Shown here in pieces: positions 30,667 to 41,013 of a stretch of 64,000 nt of DNA. This DNA comes from Methylobacterium terricola. GTDB taxonomy: Bacteria; Pseudomonadota; Alphaproteobacteria; Rhizobiales; Beijerinckiaceae. Each line of letters begins with the position of its first letter. Positions within the stretch are counted from its first letter, which is position 1. The stretch is taken from positions 248,001-312,000 of the forward strand of contig NZ_VDDA01000003.1 of NCBI RefSeq assembly GCF_006151805.1, in the 5' to 3' direction. The notes under the pieces were generated by a model, which ran no database searches, had not been told where the DNA came from, and was given only the letters and a program-made list of their open reading frames with translations. The position numbers and the translations under genes are program-made.

Positions 30667-32103
30667 ATGGACGACGAGACGTTTCGGGCCTGGGCGCACC
30701 GGGCCGCCGACTGGTCGGTGGATTACCTCGCGGGCGTCGGCGAGCGGCCGGTGCGGGCGCAGGTGGCGCCGGGCGAGATCTTCCGCCAGCTCCCCGCGAG
30801 CCCCCCGGCCGCCGGCGAGGCGATGGAGGCGATCTTCGCCGATCTCGATCGGGTGGTGATGCCGGGCATGACCCATTGGCAGCACCCGCGCTTCTTCGCC
30901 TATTTCCCGGCCAATGCCAGCCCGCCCTCCCTGGTGGCGGAGTTCGTCACCGCGGCGCTCGCCGCGCAATGCATGCTCTGGCAGACCTCGCCGGCGGCGA
31001 CCGAGCTCGAGACCCGGGTGATGGACTGGCTGCGCCAGATGATCGGCCTGCCCGAGGGCTTCTCCGGCGTGATCCAGGATTCCGCCTCGGGTGCGACCCT
31101 CGCGGCCCTGCTGACCGCCCGCGAGCGGGCGCTCGGCTTCACCGGCAACGCGAAGGGGCTGGCCGGCGGGCCGGTGTTGCGGGTCTACGCCTCGGCCCAG
31201 GTCCATTCCTCGGTCGACAAGGCGGTGCGCATCGCCGGCTTCGGCGATGCCAACCTGGTACGGATCCCGGTGACGGGCCCCCTCCACGGCATGGACCCGG
31301 ATGCCCTCGACGCGGCGATCCGGGCCGACGGCGAGGCGGGGCTGAAGCCGGCCGCGATCGTCGCCTGCCTCGGCGGCACCAGCATCGGCGCCTGCGATCC
31401 GATCGAGGCCGTCGCCGCGGTGGCGCGGCGGCACGGCGTCTTCCTCCACGTCGACGCCGCCTGGGCCGGCAGCGCGATGATCTGCCCCGAATTCCGCGAC
31501 CTGATGCGCGGGGCCGAGCACGCCGACAGCCTGGTGTTCAACCCGCACAAGTGGCTGTTCACCCATTTCGACTGCTCGGCGCATTTCGTGCGCGACCCGA
31601 AGGCCCTGACGGACACGCTCGGCATCCGCCCGCCCTTCCTGCGCACGCTCGGCCAGGATGGCTTCGTCGACTACAACGAGTGGTCGATCCCCCTCGGCCG
31701 CCGCTTCCGGGCGCTGAAGCTGTGGTTCGTGATCCGCTCCTACGGCGTCGAGGCGCTGCGGGGCATGATCCGCGACCACGTCGCCTGGGCGCGGGAGCTG
31801 GCGGAGATCATCGACGCCGATCCCGACTTCGAGCTGACGACCACCCCGATCCTGTCGCTGTTCACCTTCCGGTACGCGCCCGCCGGTGCAGGCACCGGTT
31901 CCGGGGCCGACGATCTCGACGCGCTGAACGCCCGCCTCGTCGAGCGCATCAACGACGACGGCCGCACCTACCTGACCCAGACCCGCCACGAGGACCGGTT
32001 CGTGATCCGCTTCCAAGTCGGCCAGACCACCACGACGCGGGCGGACGTGATGATGGCGTGGGATGCGGTCAGGGAGATCGCGGCGGGGGTGAGGGCGGGG
32101 TGA
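30667..32103 (+). CDS. PLP-dependent aromatic amino-acid decarboxylase family protein
   Basis: A 478-residue group II decarboxylase (DOPA/tyrosine/tryptophan decarboxylase type). The PLP lysine is Lys295 in NPHKWLFTHFDCS, and the substrate-side segment HWQHPRFFAYFPANASPPS is near residue 65. LHVDAAWAGSAMICPEFR supplies the PLP-ring contact Asp. It would convert an aromatic L-amino acid into its amine and CO2. ATG 30667 is preferred over an upstream in-frame start because it precedes the conserved N-terminus. Which amino acid it uses cannot be settled by eye. Confidence 0.9.
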   Translation: MDDETFRAWAHRAADWSVDYLAGVGERPVRAQVAPGEIFRQLPASPPAAGEAMEAIFADLDRVVMPGMTHWQHPRFFAYFPANASPPSLVAEFVTAALAAQCMLWQTSPAATELETRVMDWLRQMIGLPEGFSGVIQDSASGATLAALLTARERALGFTGNAKGLAGGPVLRVYASAQVHSSVDKAVRIAGFGDANLVRIPVTGPLHGMDPDALDAAIRADGEAGLKPAAIVACLGGTSIGACDPIEAVAAVARRHGVFLHVDAAWAGSAMICPEFRDLMRGAEHADSLVFNPHKWLFTHFDCSAHFVRDPKALTDTLGIRPPFLRTLGQDGFVDYNEWSIPLGRRFRALKLWFVIRSYGVEALRGMIRDHVAWARELAEIIDADPDFELTTTPILSLFTFRYAPAGAGTGSGADDLDALNARLVERINDDGRTYLTQTRHEDRFVIRFQVGQTTTTRADVMMAWDAVREIAAGVRAG

Positions 32104-32415
32104 GGTGGGTGGACGGGGGGCGGCCGGCTCGGCCAGGGCCGCGTGCCGAAGCGCCGTGCCGGCCCATTCGAGCACCCGTCGGGAAGCGTCTCCCTGAATA
32201 AAAATCCGTACCCGATCTTTTCTCTTTCGTATTCCGTGCCGCTACCGCCCTGTCGCGGCAGAACAGAAAATCGCCAGATGAACTGTGAGTTGTGGCGGAT
32301 GCTTCATCGAAAGCTCGCGACGATGGCAGTATCCGGGGAGTGGCTTGTTAACGGTTCTCGTGCAAATCTTGAATCCGGGCGCCGCCATCATGCCCGGAGT
32401 GACGGCTGCCCCCTC
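32104..32415. other. upstream region of the chemoreceptor
   Basis: 312 bp, AT-richer than average from 32190 onward (for example TAAAAATCCG and TTGTTAACGG). It probably contains the chemoreceptor promoter. No repeat or other gene is evident. Confidence 0.4.
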
Positions 32416-34116
32416 ATGAGGTCGGCCGTGTCGCTTCAATCCTTGTCCATCCGCAGCAAACTGATCGCTGCCTTCTCGATCCTGCTTTTGTTCCTCGGTG
32501 GGTTGAGCACGGCAGGATTGTGGAGCGCCGCCGCGATCAACGGCCGCCTCGTCGAGGTCGAAACCAACTGGCTGCCGAGCCTGCGGGCGGCGGCCGAACT
32601 CGATGCCCTCATCGGCCGGTACAACACCAGCCTCCTCCGCCATATCCTGACGCAGGAGGCGACGATGCTGGCCACCGTCGGCGACGACCTCGCCAAGCGC
32701 GGACAGACGATCACGGCGGTCGCCAGGACCGTCGAAGGCCACACCACCTCCCCCGAGGAACGTGCGCTCTTCGAGACGTTCTCCACGGAATGGCGCGCCT
32801 TCACCGACGTCGTCGACGCGATCGTCGGCCTGTCGCGCGGGGGCGAGAAGGCGCAGGCCCTCACCCTCTACGAGACGAAAGCCATGCAGCCGCGGCGACG
32901 CGCTTCGGTCGCGCTTGAGAAGATCATTACCCTTAACCGGGAGGGCGCTCGCCAGGCCGAGATCGACAGCCAGGCGACCTACGCCCGGACGCGCCTGACG
33001 CTGATCGGGACCGGCCTCGCCGCCGCCGTGCTGGCGGTCACGCTCGCCGCCTCGATCATCCTCGGCATCTCCCGGGGCATCGGTTCGGTCGTGCGCCCGA
33101 TGCAGGCCCTCGCCGCGGGCGACCTCACGGCCGTTGTGCCGCATCGGGGCGACCGGACCGAGATCGGCACGATCGCGGACGCCGTGCAGGTGTTCAAGGC
33201 CGGCCTGATCCGCATGAAGGCCCTGGAAGAGGAGACGGCGCAGGCCCGTCTCGCCGCCGAGGAGCAGCGCAAGGTCGGCATGCGCCAGATGGCCGACGGC
33301 TTCGAAGCGGCGGTCGGCGGCATCGTCGGCATGGTGTCGTCCTCCGCCACCGAATTGCAGGCCACCGCCCAGCAGCTGACCGCGACCGCGACCGGGACGG
33401 CCACGCAATCGTCCACCGTGGCCGCCGCCGCCGAGGAGGCCGCCGCCAACGTCACGACCGTGGCCGCCGCTGCCGAGGAACTCGGCGCCTCCGTGCGGGA
33501 GATCGGCCGGCAGGTGCAGGGCTCGGCCCGGCTCGCGCAGGTCGCCGTGGGCGAGGCCGGCCAGACGGCCGCCCTGGTCCAGGCCCTGAGCCAGAACGCG
33601 GCCCGCATCGGCGACATGGTCGGCATGATCTCCTCGATCGCCAGCCAGACCAACCTGCTGGCGCTCAACGCGACGATCGAGGCGGCGCGGGCCGGCGCCG
33701 CGGGGCGCGGCTTCGCCGTGGTGGCGGCCGAGGTCAAGGCGCTGGCCGAGCAGACCACCAGGACGACCGAGGAGATCAGCCGCCAGATCGGCGAGGTGCA
33801 GGGCGTGACCGGTCAGGCGGTGACGGCGATCAGCGGCATCACCGGCCGGATCCGCGAGATCGACGTCGTGGCGACCTCGATCGCGGCGGCGGTGGAGCAG
33901 CAGGGCGTGTCGACGCAGGAGATCGTCCGCAACGTCTCCCAGGCCGCGACCGGCACGTCCGAGGTCACGGGCACCATCACCGGCATGGCGCGGGCCTCGG
34001 AGGAGACCGGGGCGGCGGCGAGCCAGGTGCTCGCCTCGGCCTCCGAATTGTCGCGCCAGTCCGAGCATCTCCGGGCGGAGGTCGCCCGCTTCCTCGCGAC
34101 GGTTCGGGCGGCCTGA
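32416..34116 (+). CDS. methyl-accepting chemotaxis protein
   Basis: A 566-residue chemoreceptor. TM1 is about residues 12-35, a periplasmic four-helix-bundle sensor follows to about 190, and TM2 is about 193-220. A HAMP domain ([20 protein letters not shown]) and a signalling domain end the protein. The hairpin tip reads [30 protein letters not shown] when joined from its pieces, which is the kinase-contact region. ATG 32416 is chosen from in-frame options because it directly precedes TM1. The ligand is unknown, and no che genes are nearby. Confidence 0.92.
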   Translation: MRSAVSLQSLSIRSKLIAAFSILLLFLGGLSTAGLWSAAAINGRLVEVETNWLPSLRAAAELDALIGRYNTSLLRHILTQEATMLATVGDDLAKRGQTITAVARTVEGHTTSPEERALFETFSTEWRAFTDVVDAIVGLSRGGEKAQALTLYETKAMQPRRRASVALEKIITLNREGARQAEIDSQATYARTRLTLIGTGLAAAVLAVTLAASIILGISRGIGSVVRPMQALAAGDLTAVVPHRGDRTEIGTIADAVQVFKAGLIRMKALEEETAQARLAAEEQRKVGMRQMADGFEAAVGGIVGMVSSSATELQATAQQLTATATGTATQSSTVAAAAEEAAANVTTVAAAAEELGASVREIGRQVQGSARLAQVAVGEAGQTAALVQALSQNAARIGDMVGMISSIASQTNLLALNATIEAARAGAAGRGFAVVAAEVKALAEQTTRTTEEISRQIGEVQGVTGQAVTAISGITGRIREIDVVATSIAAAVEQQGVSTQEIVRNVSQAATGTSEVTGTITGMARASEETGAAASQVLASASELSRQSEHLRAEVARFLATVRAA

Positions 34117-34210
34117 GGCGATCCGGCCGCCGGCGCGGCTCCGCCGGGAGATGCGCGCTCGTCCCTTGTCCCGGACGGCGCCGCGCGGATACCGGCGCGG
34201 CGGCCTCCGC

Positions 34211-34420
34211 TCACCCCCGCCCTGCCCGGGTCGGCGGGCAGCGCAACACCGCCTCCACCTCCTCGCGGGACTTGCCCCGCACCGCGTAGCCCATCGCCTC
34301 GAAGCGGTCGATCAGCGCCGGGCTGTCCTCGGCCGTGCAGGCGGCCCAGGCGGCCAGGCGCTCGTTCATCGTCTGCAACTCGGCGGACGGGTCGCGGTGG
34401 GGGGCGGACGTGTCGCTCAT
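34211..34420 (-). CDS. small conserved hypothetical protein
   Basis: A 69-residue soluble protein beginning MSDTSAPHRDPSAELQTMNE. The core ALIDRFEAMGYAVRGKSREEVEAVLR looks like two helices and is typical of short uncharacterised proteins conserved in Methylobacterium-like bacteria. It contains no metal-binding motif. It lies between the chemoreceptor (convergent) and the aldo/keto reductase (same strand, about 80 bp). Confidence 0.6.
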   Translation of the reverse strand: MSDTSAPHRDPSAELQTMNERLAAWAACTAEDSPALIDRFEAMGYAVRGKSREEVEAVLRCPPTRAGRG

Positions 34421-34499
34421 GGGGCGGTCTCGTGCCGGCGTGAAGACATCAGTCAACGCGCCGGCCGCCGTCATGGTTGTGTCACGGTGTCGGCCGCCC

Positions 34500-35615
34500 T
34501 CACTCCATGGTGGGGGCCAGCTTCTTCACCCCCGGCACGTCCTCGCCGAGCCAGGCGGCGTTCTTGGCGGTGCCGTCGAAGGTCGCGCTGGTCTTGAACA
34601 GCTCGTACTTGCCCTCGAGCGCGTAGGGGCGGCTGCGGGACAGCAGTTCCGCCACCGTCGCCTTGTCCATCGGCGCGAAGGTCTTCACCGCCTCGAAGGC
34701 CTGGTCGAGGTCGCGCTGGTTCTGGATGCCGGTGATGACCACCGACGTCGGCAGGTTGAGCGAGAAGTGCAGGTACTCGATCGGCTTGATCGGCGCGTCG
34801 CTCTTCAGGATCACCCCGTCGCCGAAGGTCTTCATCGCCAGCGGCGCGATGCCGTTCTGCACGAGGTAGGGCAGGACGAGGTGGCCGAAGCTGCGGAAAT
34901 GCGCGTCCATCACGTTGAGCGGCATCTGCACCGCGTCGAAATGGAAGCCGCGCTCGGCCGCCACCTCGAGCATCTGCAGGTGGATGCGCGGGTCCTTGTG
35001 GCCGGTGAAGCCGATATAGCGCAGCTTGCCGGCCTTCTTCGCCTCCGCGAACGCCTCCATGGCGCCGCCCTCGGCGAAGACCCGGTCGGGATCGTCGTAG
35101 CGCAGGATCTCGTGGTGCTGCACGAGATCGATCCGGTCGGTGCGCAGGCGGCGCAGCGACTGGTCGATCTGCTTCATCGCCTCCTGCTTGGTCCGCCCGT
35201 CCATCTTGGACATCAGGAAGACCTTGTTGCGATATCCGTTCTGCTCGAGGGCGATGCCCATCCGCTCCTCGGAGCGGCCCTCGTTGTAGTCCCAGCAATT
35301 GTCCATGAAGGTGATGCCGCGGTCGACGCCTTCGTGGATCAGCCGCGTCGCCTCGGCATCGGTCACGGCGCTCTTGCCGAGGTGGAAGCCGCCCATGCCG
35401 ATGGCCGAGATTGTCTCCCCCGTGCGCCCGAACGGGCGGTACAGCATCTCGCCCCGGCGCTCGCCGGGATCGGTGACGAGCGGCAGGTCGGCGGGGTCGG
35501 CGGGCCGGGTGCCGGGGAGCGGGGCGGGCGGGGCGTTCACCGCCGCCCCCGCGCTGCCCGAGACGGCGAGGCCGGCGCCGAGGGCCGCGCCCTGCAGGAA
35601 GCTGCGACGTTCCAT
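34500..35615 (-). CDS. exported aldo/keto reductase
   Basis: A 371-residue AKR-superfamily protein with an N-terminal Tat-like signal (MERRSFLQGAALGAGLAVSG). The tetrad is visible: Asp and Tyr in FMDNCWDYNEGRSEER, Lys in FLMSKMDGR, His in DLVQHHEIL. It should reduce a carbonyl with NAD(P)H; export makes NADPH use uncertain unless cofactor is loaded before folding, as happens with Tat cargo. It begins 22 bp after larB ends and may belong to the lar transcript. Confidence 0.88.
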   Translation of the reverse strand: MERRSFLQGAALGAGLAVSGSAGAAVNAPPAPLPGTRPADPADLPLVTDPGERRGEMLYRPFGRTGETISAIGMGGFHLGKSAVTDAEATRLIHEGVDRGITFMDNCWDYNEGRSEERMGIALEQNGYRNKVFLMSKMDGRTKQEAMKQIDQSLRRLRTDRIDLVQHHEILRYDDPDRVFAEGGAMEAFAEAKKAGKLRYIGFTGHKDPRIHLQMLEVAAERGFHFDAVQMPLNVMDAHFRSFGHLVLPYLVQNGIAPLAMKTFGDGVILKSDAPIKPIEYLHFSLNLPTSVVITGIQNQRDLDQAFEAVKTFAPMDKATVAELLSRSRPYALEGKYELFKTSATFDGTAKNAAWLGEDVPGVKKLAPTME

Positions 35616-35637
35616 GGCGTTTCTCCTGGGATGAGGA

Positions 35638-36315
35638 TCATCGGGGTGCCTCCGTCAGGCGGTGGGCCGTGTGGAGCAGGCGCAGGGCCGCGCAGGCGGC
35701 GCCGTAGCCGTTGTCGATGTTGACGACAGCGATGCCGGGGGCGCAGCTCGCCAGCACCGCATCGAGGGCGGCGCGCCCGCCCTCGGCGACGCCGTAGCCG
35801 ACCGAGGTCGGCACCGCGATCACCGCCCCGGCGACGAGGCCGCCGAGCACGCTGGGCAGCGCCGCATCCATGCCGGCGGCGCAGATGACGATCGGATGGG
35901 CCCGGATCTCCTCGATCCGCCGGGTCAGCCGCCATAAGCCGGCGACGCCGACATCGGCGACGAGCGTCGTGGCGTGGCCCTGATAGGCCAGCGTCCGCTC
36001 GGCCTCGCGGGCCACCGGCACGTCCGAGGTGCCGGCCGCCACGATGGCGATGCGCGCCGGTCCCGCGACCGGCCTGGCCGCGCCGAAGAACGCGGTGCGC
36101 GAGACCGGGCAGTAATCGAGCCGATCTCGGTAGGTGAGGGCGGCGTGGCGCTCCGGATCGAGCCGGGTGACGAGGAAGCGGGCGCCGCGTTCCTCGGCCG
36201 CCGCCAGGATGGCGTCGATCTGCGCCGGCGACTTGCCGGCGGCGAACACCGCCTCTTCGAGGCCGATCCGCTCCGTGCGGGCGAAGTCGAGGGTGAATTC
36301 GTCCTGGATGCTCAC
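35638..36315 (-). CDS. larB: LarB, pyridinium-3,5-biscarboxylate synthase
   Basis: A 225-residue protein of the PurE-like AIR-carboxylase fold that starts nickel-pincer nucleotide synthesis. It carboxylates and hydrolyses nicotinic acid adenine dinucleotide. Motifs are VAAGTSDVPVAREAERTL near residue 90 and ICAAGMDAALPSVLGGL and VPTSVGYGVAEGG near 145-175. The GTG start at 36315 overlaps the larE stop (GTGA). It is the third gene of larC-larE-larB. Confidence 0.93.
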   Translation of the reverse strand: MSIQDEFTLDFARTERIGLEEAVFAAGKSPAQIDAILAAAEERGARFLVTRLDPERHAALTYRDRLDYCPVSRTAFFGAARPVAGPARIAIVAAGTSDVPVAREAERTLAYQGHATTLVADVGVAGLWRLTRRIEEIRAHPIVICAAGMDAALPSVLGGLVAGAVIAVPTSVGYGVAEGGRAALDAVLASCAPGIAVVNIDNGYGAACAALRLLHTAHRLTEAPR

Positions 36316-37136
36316 CGGGGCGATCCTCCGGTCAGGAAGGCGCTGCCGGTGCGGTAGGGCGCGAACGAGACCGGCGCGTCGGTGAGCCGGGCTGGGGCGT
36401 GGGCGGCGATGCGGCGGCCGAGATCGGCCTGCGCCGCCTCGGGCAGGCTCGCGAGGCTCTGCGGATCCAGCTCGACCACGATGCCGGAGGCCCGCACCCG
36501 GCAGCGCACGGCGCGTTTGGGTCCCGTCTCGGCCAGCCCGTCGCCCACCAGCCGCTCGACGGCATGGATGAAGGCCAGGGTCTCGGGCTCGATGCGGATG
36601 CCGGTCTCGACCCGGCTCGACAGGCAGGGGGCTGCCGGCAGCTCCGCCACGGCCCCGAGGCCGAGGTCGCGGGCGAGCGCCCGCACCATCGCCTTGCTGA
36701 ACTCGGCCTCGACGAAGGGATGGCGCACCCCGTGCTCGCGGGCGGCATCGAGGCCCGGGCGGTACTCGCCGAGATCGTCGAGGTTGGCGCCCGAGACGAT
36801 CTGCCGGCCGGTCACGCGCCGGATCGCCCCGTAGAGGTTGGTCTTGCAGAAGAAGCAGCGGTTGACCGGGTTCTCGCGATAGGCCGGGTCGGCGAACTCG
36901 CCGGCCTCGATCACCCGGAGCTGCCAGCCCTCGCGGGCGGCCTCGGCCCGCACCCGCGCGGTGGCCTCGCCCGGCACGGCCGGGGAGACGGCGTGGACCA
37001 TCAGGGGAGGTTCCTGCAGGGGCGGCTCCGCGCTCGCGCGATGCGCGATCGTCGCGAGAGTCAGGCTGTCGACCCCGCCGCTCACCGCGACGGCGATCGG
37101 GCCGAGCCCGGCCAGGACGGCGTCGAGGGCGCTCAT
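36312..37136 (-). CDS. larE: LarE, ATP-dependent sacrificial sulfur transferase
   Basis: A 274-residue PP-loop enzyme that adds sulfur to the pyridinium biscarboxylate to make the dithiocarboxylate pincer. PP-loop SGGVDS is at 19-24. Three cysteines at 94, 97 (CFFC) and 171 (PCLSSR) match the arrangement of LarE proteins thought to hold an [4Fe-4S] cluster and recycle sulfur, rather than the single-Cys sacrificial type. That subtype call is an inference. It overlaps larC and larB by 4 bp each. Confidence 0.92.
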   Translation of the reverse strand: MSALDAVLAGLGPIAVAVSGGVDSLTLATIAHRASAEPPLQEPPLMVHAVSPAVPGEATARVRAEAAREGWQLRVIEAGEFADPAYRENPVNRCFFCKTNLYGAIRRVTGRQIVSGANLDDLGEYRPGLDAAREHGVRHPFVEAEFSKAMVRALARDLGLGAVAELPAAPCLSSRVETGIRIEPETLAFIHAVERLVGDGLAETGPKRAVRCRVRASGIVVELDPQSLASLPEAAQADLGRRIAAHAPARLTDAPVSFAPYRTGSAFLTGGSPR

Positions 37137-38428
37137 CGTCCGTCCTCCGGCAGATCGAGGGCCAGGCGCTCGGCCTCGCGGCGCAGCCTCTGGCGGGCGG
37201 CGTGGCCCTCGGTGGTCAATGCGTCGTCGGATTCCGCCTTGGCGGTGCGCCCGCCCGGCCGGTCGACGCTCTTCACCCGGACCGCTTGGCCCGCCACCTC
37301 CACGGTGTCGAGGCGCCGCTTGAGCGCCGCGCCCGAGACGGTGTGGTGGCGCAGGCCGATCGTCGTGGTCTCGCGAAAGCAGGCCTCGATCGCCTCCTCG
37401 ATCGCGTCGGCCCGGGCGAGTGCCCGGACATGGGTCATCATCCGGCCCTTCTTGCCGAAGACCGGCATCTGCACGACGTCGAAGATCTTGGGGTGCGCCC
37501 GCAGGCGGTCGAGCCCGGCGGCGAGGTCCTCGGCCGACTGGTCGTCGACCTCGAACTCGACGATGCCGAGCTCGCGATGGCCGGGCGATCCGGTCTCGCC
37601 CGGCTCCTCGAAGGCGAGCACCCGCAGCACGTTGCTCAGGCCCGGCAGCACCTTGGTGCCGAAGCCGAGGCCGCTGCGCAGGAGGCGGCGCGGGCCGCTC
37701 TTCTTGGCCTGGCCGCCGCAGAGATGGCGCAGGATCGCCGCCCCGGTCGGGGTCACCCGCTCGCCCGGCACGCCGTCGTCGAGGGTGAGGAAGCCTTCGA
37801 GCAGGAGCGCGGTGGCGGGCGCCGGCACCGGCAGGGGGCCGTGCTGGGTCCGCACCCGGCCGGAGCCGAGCGGCAGGGCCGAGACCGACCAGCCGGTCGC
37901 CCCGATCGCATCGACGAGGTGGGCCGCCGCCACGATGTCGGCGATCGAATCCCAGGCGCCGACCTCGTGGAACGCCACCTCGGCGACCGGGATGCCGTGG
38001 ACCCGCGCCTCGGCCTCGGCCAGGTGCCCGAAGATCGCCAGCGCATGGGCGAGGACCGTGGGGGAGAGCCCGCTCGCCTCGAGGTCGCGCCGGATGCCCG
38101 ACCAGTGCCGGTGCGCGTGCCCGCCGCCGTGATGGTGGTGGCCGTGATGATCGTGGTGGTGATCGCCGTGGTGATGGTGATGGCCGTGATGGGGGCCGTG
38201 CTCCTGCACCGGTCGCTCCGGCGCCTCGCCCTCCGGCCCCGTCACGGCGAAGCGCCGGCCCTGGAGCACGCCGTCGCCGTGGGCGAGGAGGGCGCAGGCG
38301 GTGCGGCCGCGGCTCGCCCGCGCCACGCTCTCGCGCACGCCCGCCTCGTGCTCCGGAAAGGCGTCGAGGAGCGCCGCCACGAACATGTCGCCGGCCACCC
38401 CGCCGACGGCGTCGAGATGAATCTGCAT
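37133..38428 (-). CDS. larC: LarC, nickel-pincer cofactor nickel insertase
   Basis: A 431-residue protein that inserts nickel into the pincer nucleotide using CTP. Both halves (LarC1 and LarC2) are in one frame, unlike the Lactobacillus gene, which needs a ribosomal frameshift. Residues 77-108 hold 20 histidines in 32 positions, a nickel-binding or storage linker. ATG 38428 is preferred: AAGGA lies 5 bases upstream and the protein then begins [15 protein letters not shown] like other LarC; GTG 38443 is the alternative. It is first in larC-larE-larB. Confidence 0.93.
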   Translation of the reverse strand: MQIHLDAVGGVAGDMFVAALLDAFPEHEAGVRESVARASRGRTACALLAHGDGVLQGRRFAVTGPEGEAPERPVQEHGPHHGHHHHHGDHHHDHHGHHHHGGGHAHRHWSGIRRDLEASGLSPTVLAHALAIFGHLAEAEARVHGIPVAEVAFHEVGAWDSIADIVAAAHLVDAIGATGWSVSALPLGSGRVRTQHGPLPVPAPATALLLEGFLTLDDGVPGERVTPTGAAILRHLCGGQAKKSGPRRLLRSGLGFGTKVLPGLSNVLRVLAFEEPGETGSPGHRELGIVEFEVDDQSAEDLAAGLDRLRAHPKIFDVVQMPVFGKKGRMMTHVRALARADAIEEAIEACFRETTTIGLRHHTVSGAALKRRLDTVEVAGQAVRVKSVDRPGGRTAKAESDDALTTEGHAARQRLRREAERLALDLPEDGR

Positions 38429-38633
38429 CGGATCCTTCGTCACGGCGTTGGCCTCGCGCCGGTCGGGGGCACATCGGCCGGCAGGGGCTCACGGCAAGCG
38501 CCTCGGGACAGACGGTCGCAGCGGCGACGCCGGTTTCGTGCCGGCGGATTTTTCGCCCTGCCCCGGTGGATCCCCCGGGGCCCGCCGGGGCATAAGGCCG
38601 CTCAACACCGGCACACAGGAGAGGACGCGACCC

Positions 38634-40217
38634 ATGCCCATCACCGGAGAGAACCTGATCGGTGCCACCGCCCGCCGCGGCGAGGGCGAGAGCTTCCGCG
38701 CCGTCGAAGCCGCCACCGGCCAGAGCCTGGAGCCGGCCTTCGCCTCGGCGACGCCCGCCGACGTCGAGCGCGCCTGCACGCTCGCCGCCGAGGCCTTCGA
38801 CACCTATCGCGAGACGGCCCTCGAGAACCGCGCCCGCTTCCTGGAGGCGGTGGCCGACGCGATCGCGGCAATCGGCGACGAGCTGATCGTGCGCTGCATG
38901 GCCGAGAGCGGCCTGCCGCGGGCCCGCCTCGAGGGCGAGCGCGGCCGCACGATCGGCCAGCTGAAGATGTTCGCCGGCGTGGTGCGCGACGGCGGCTTCC
39001 TCGAAGCCCGGATCGACCCGGCCCAGCCCGAGCGCAAGCCGCTGCCGCGCCCCGACCTGCGCCTGCGCCAGATCGCCGTCGGCCCGGTGGCGGTGTTCGG
39101 CGCCTCGAACTTCCCGCTCGCCTTCTCGGTCGCCGGCGGCGACACCGCCTCGGCGCTCGCCGCCGGCTGCCCGGTGGTGGCCAAGGCGCATCCGGCCCAT
39201 CCCGGCACCTCGGAGCTGGTCGGCCGCGCGGTGCAGGCGGCGGTCAAGCAATGCGGCCTGCCCGAGGGCGTGTTCTCGCTGCTCATGGATGCCGGCATCG
39301 GCGTCGGCCAGGCGCTGGTGGCCGATCCGCGCATCGCGGCGGTCGGCTTCACCGGCTCGCGCCGCGGCGGCGTGGCGCTGATGCAGGCCGCCGCGTCCCG
39401 ACCGGTGCCGATCCCGGTCTATGCCGAGATGAGCAGCATCAACCCGGTCGTCCTGCTGCCGGCGGCTTTGGAGGCCCGCGGCCGCGACATCGGCCGCGCC
39501 TTCGTCGGCTCGCTCACCCTCGGCTCGGGCCAGTTCTGCACCAATCCCGGCCTGATCCTGGCGGTCGAGGGCGCGGGCCTCGACGGCTTCGTCGAGGCGG
39601 CGAGCGCCGCCCTCACGGAGACCCAGGCCGCCACGATGCTGACGCCCGGCATCCACAAGGCCTATTGCGCCGGCGTCGCGGCGCTGGAGGCCAACCCCGC
39701 CGTGACCACGCTCGCCCGCGGTCTCGCCGGCGGCACCCACCAGGGCCAGGCGGCCCTGTTCTCCACCAGCGCAGAGGCGTTCCTCGCCGACCATACCCTC
39801 GCCGAGGAGGTGTTCGGCGCCGCCTCGCTGGTGGTGCGCTGCCCCGACCTCGCGACGGTGCGCGCCGTGCTGGAGCGGCTGGAGGGCCAGCTGACCGCGG
39901 CTCTCCATCTCGACGAGGCCGACCATGACGCCGCCCGGGCGCTGCTGCCGGTGCTGGAGCGCCGGGTCGGGCGCATCCTGGTCAACGGCTTCGGCACCGG
40001 CGTCGAGGTCGGCCACGCCATGGTGCATGGCGGGCCCTACCCGGCGACCTCGGACGGGCGCACCACCTCGGTCGGCAGCCTGGCGATCCACCGCTTCCTG
40101 CGCCCGGTGAGCTACCAGGACCTGCCCGAGTCCCTGCTGCCGGCCGCCCTGAAGGACGGCAACCCGCTCAAGCTGTGGCGGCGCGAGGACGGGAAGGCCG
40201 TGGCGCCGGGGGCCTGA
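38634..40217 (+). CDS. alpha-ketoglutarate semialdehyde dehydrogenase (2,5-dioxovalerate dehydrogenase)
   Basis: A 527-residue NADP-dependent aldehyde dehydrogenase. The catalytic Cys302 is in SGQFCTNPG and the general base is Glu265 in [10 protein letters not shown]. The overall sequence, including [20 protein letters not shown] near residue 155 and the [14 protein letters not shown] ending, matches the KGSADH subgroup that finishes oxidative pentose or glucarate catabolism. No sugar-acid dehydratase is adjacent. It diverges from larC across about 200 bp. ATG 38634 has GGAGAGGA upstream. Confidence 0.9.
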   Translation: MPITGENLIGATARRGEGESFRAVEAATGQSLEPAFASATPADVERACTLAAEAFDTYRETALENRARFLEAVADAIAAIGDELIVRCMAESGLPRARLEGERGRTIGQLKMFAGVVRDGGFLEARIDPAQPERKPLPRPDLRLRQIAVGPVAVFGASNFPLAFSVAGGDTASALAAGCPVVAKAHPAHPGTSELVGRAVQAAVKQCGLPEGVFSLLMDAGIGVGQALVADPRIAAVGFTGSRRGGVALMQAAASRPVPIPVYAEMSSINPVVLLPAALEARGRDIGRAFVGSLTLGSGQFCTNPGLILAVEGAGLDGFVEAASAALTETQAATMLTPGIHKAYCAGVAALEANPAVTTLARGLAGGTHQGQAALFSTSAEAFLADHTLAEEVFGAASLVVRCPDLATVRAVLERLEGQLTAALHLDEADHDAARALLPVLERRVGRILVNGFGTGVEVGHAMVHGGPYPATSDGRTTSVGSLAIHRFLRPVSYQDLPESLLPAALKDGNPLKLWRREDGKAVAPGA

Positions 40218-40312
40218 TCGCGTCCCGCCCCGGGAGGCCTCGCCGCCTCCCGGGGCGCTCGGAACTCACCCCCCGTATCGCCGTTGGTCGCCGCATCACG
40301 AAGGAGCGCACC

Positions 40313-40546
40313 ATGGTCGATACCAGCCGCATCAAGGAGCACATGCCGGTCGTCGGCTCCGACGGCGGCCATGTCGGCACCATCGATCATCTCGACGGGC
40401 AGCGGATCAAGCTGACCAAGACCGATCCGGAGGCCGGCGGCCATCACCACTTCATCCACGTCGACTCCATCGCCAGCGTCGAGGGCGGGCAGGTGCGCCT
40501 CAACCGCACGACCGCCGAGGCCAAGGACGAGTGGGCGACGGCCTGA
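40313..40546 (+). CDS. DUF2171 domain protein
   Basis: A 77-residue protein. HMPVVGSDGGHVGTIDHLDG and KLTKTDPEAGGHHHFIHVDS form the PRC-barrel-like DUF2171 fold. An excellent AAGGAG ribosome site lies 7 bases before ATG 40313. Proteins of this family are often stress-related and of unknown function. Confidence 0.85.
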   Translation: MVDTSRIKEHMPVVGSDGGHVGTIDHLDGQRIKLTKTDPEAGGHHHFIHVDSIASVEGGQVRLNRTTAEAKDEWATA

Positions 40547-40868
40547 AGCGCCACCGGCCGACAGGGCGAGCGGAGCGAGGCGATGAGCCTCTCCGGGTCG
40601 ATCATGGCGAGGATCGTCGGGGGACCGACCGCGGCCCGAGCGTCTGCACAAGCGTCCGCGCCCGGCGCCGCCGCGACGCCGACCGTCACCGTCGGCGGCG
40701 GCACCGGGCTCGGCGGCCCGTCTCATGCGCAAGCGCGCCGAGAATGGCGGCAGGATCCCGGACGATCTGCGCCACGCGTGACCAGCGCACCTTTCGGATG
40801 AAGGCAGGTTGCCAATCGATGATGCAACCGAAGGCGCGGATTTGCATTAAGTTAACAATCCTGGACGG
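40547..40868. other. intergenic region left of the ncRNA candidate
   Basis: About 320 bp with no convincing gene. Open frames here have skewed composition and no ribosome site. A short dyad (GGTTGC...GCAACC) lies at 40807-40834 and an AT-rich stretch at 40840-40862 could be a promoter reading rightward. Confidence 0.4.
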
Positions 40869-40898
40869 AAAAAAGGGCCGCCCTGGAACAGGCGGCCC
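40869..40898 (-). terminator. rho-independent terminator reading leftward
   Basis: The stem 40875-40882 with 40891-40898 (GGGCCGCC/GGCGGCCC) is preceded on the plus strand by six A at 40869-40874, so on the minus strand a strong GC hairpin is followed by six T. It would end transcripts coming from the right. Confidence 0.7.
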
Positions 40899-41013
40899 GA
40901 GTCTAGGGAGGAAACGCCCGAGGAGGGCGCGAGCAGCGCGGCGGCATCGCCACCGCCCTGCACAGGACAAACCCGGTCGGCTCCCACGTGGTTCCCGGGC
41001 CTGAACTGAGACC

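Noticed and set aside
36312..40091. A minus-strand open frame of over 1200 codons spanning larE, larC and the aldehyde dehydrogenase
   Set aside because: Only its last 274 codons match a protein (LarE). The rest lies opposite or out of frame with clear genes and is an artefact of high GC content.
40583..40801. 72-codon plus frame after the DUF2171 gene
   Set aside because: Low-complexity Ala/Gly/Pro/Arg composition with no ribosome site; probably non-coding.
40807..40834. Possible parS copy (GGTTGCCAATCGAT...)
   Set aside because: It has one arm of the 16-bp palindrome only; the other half does not match.
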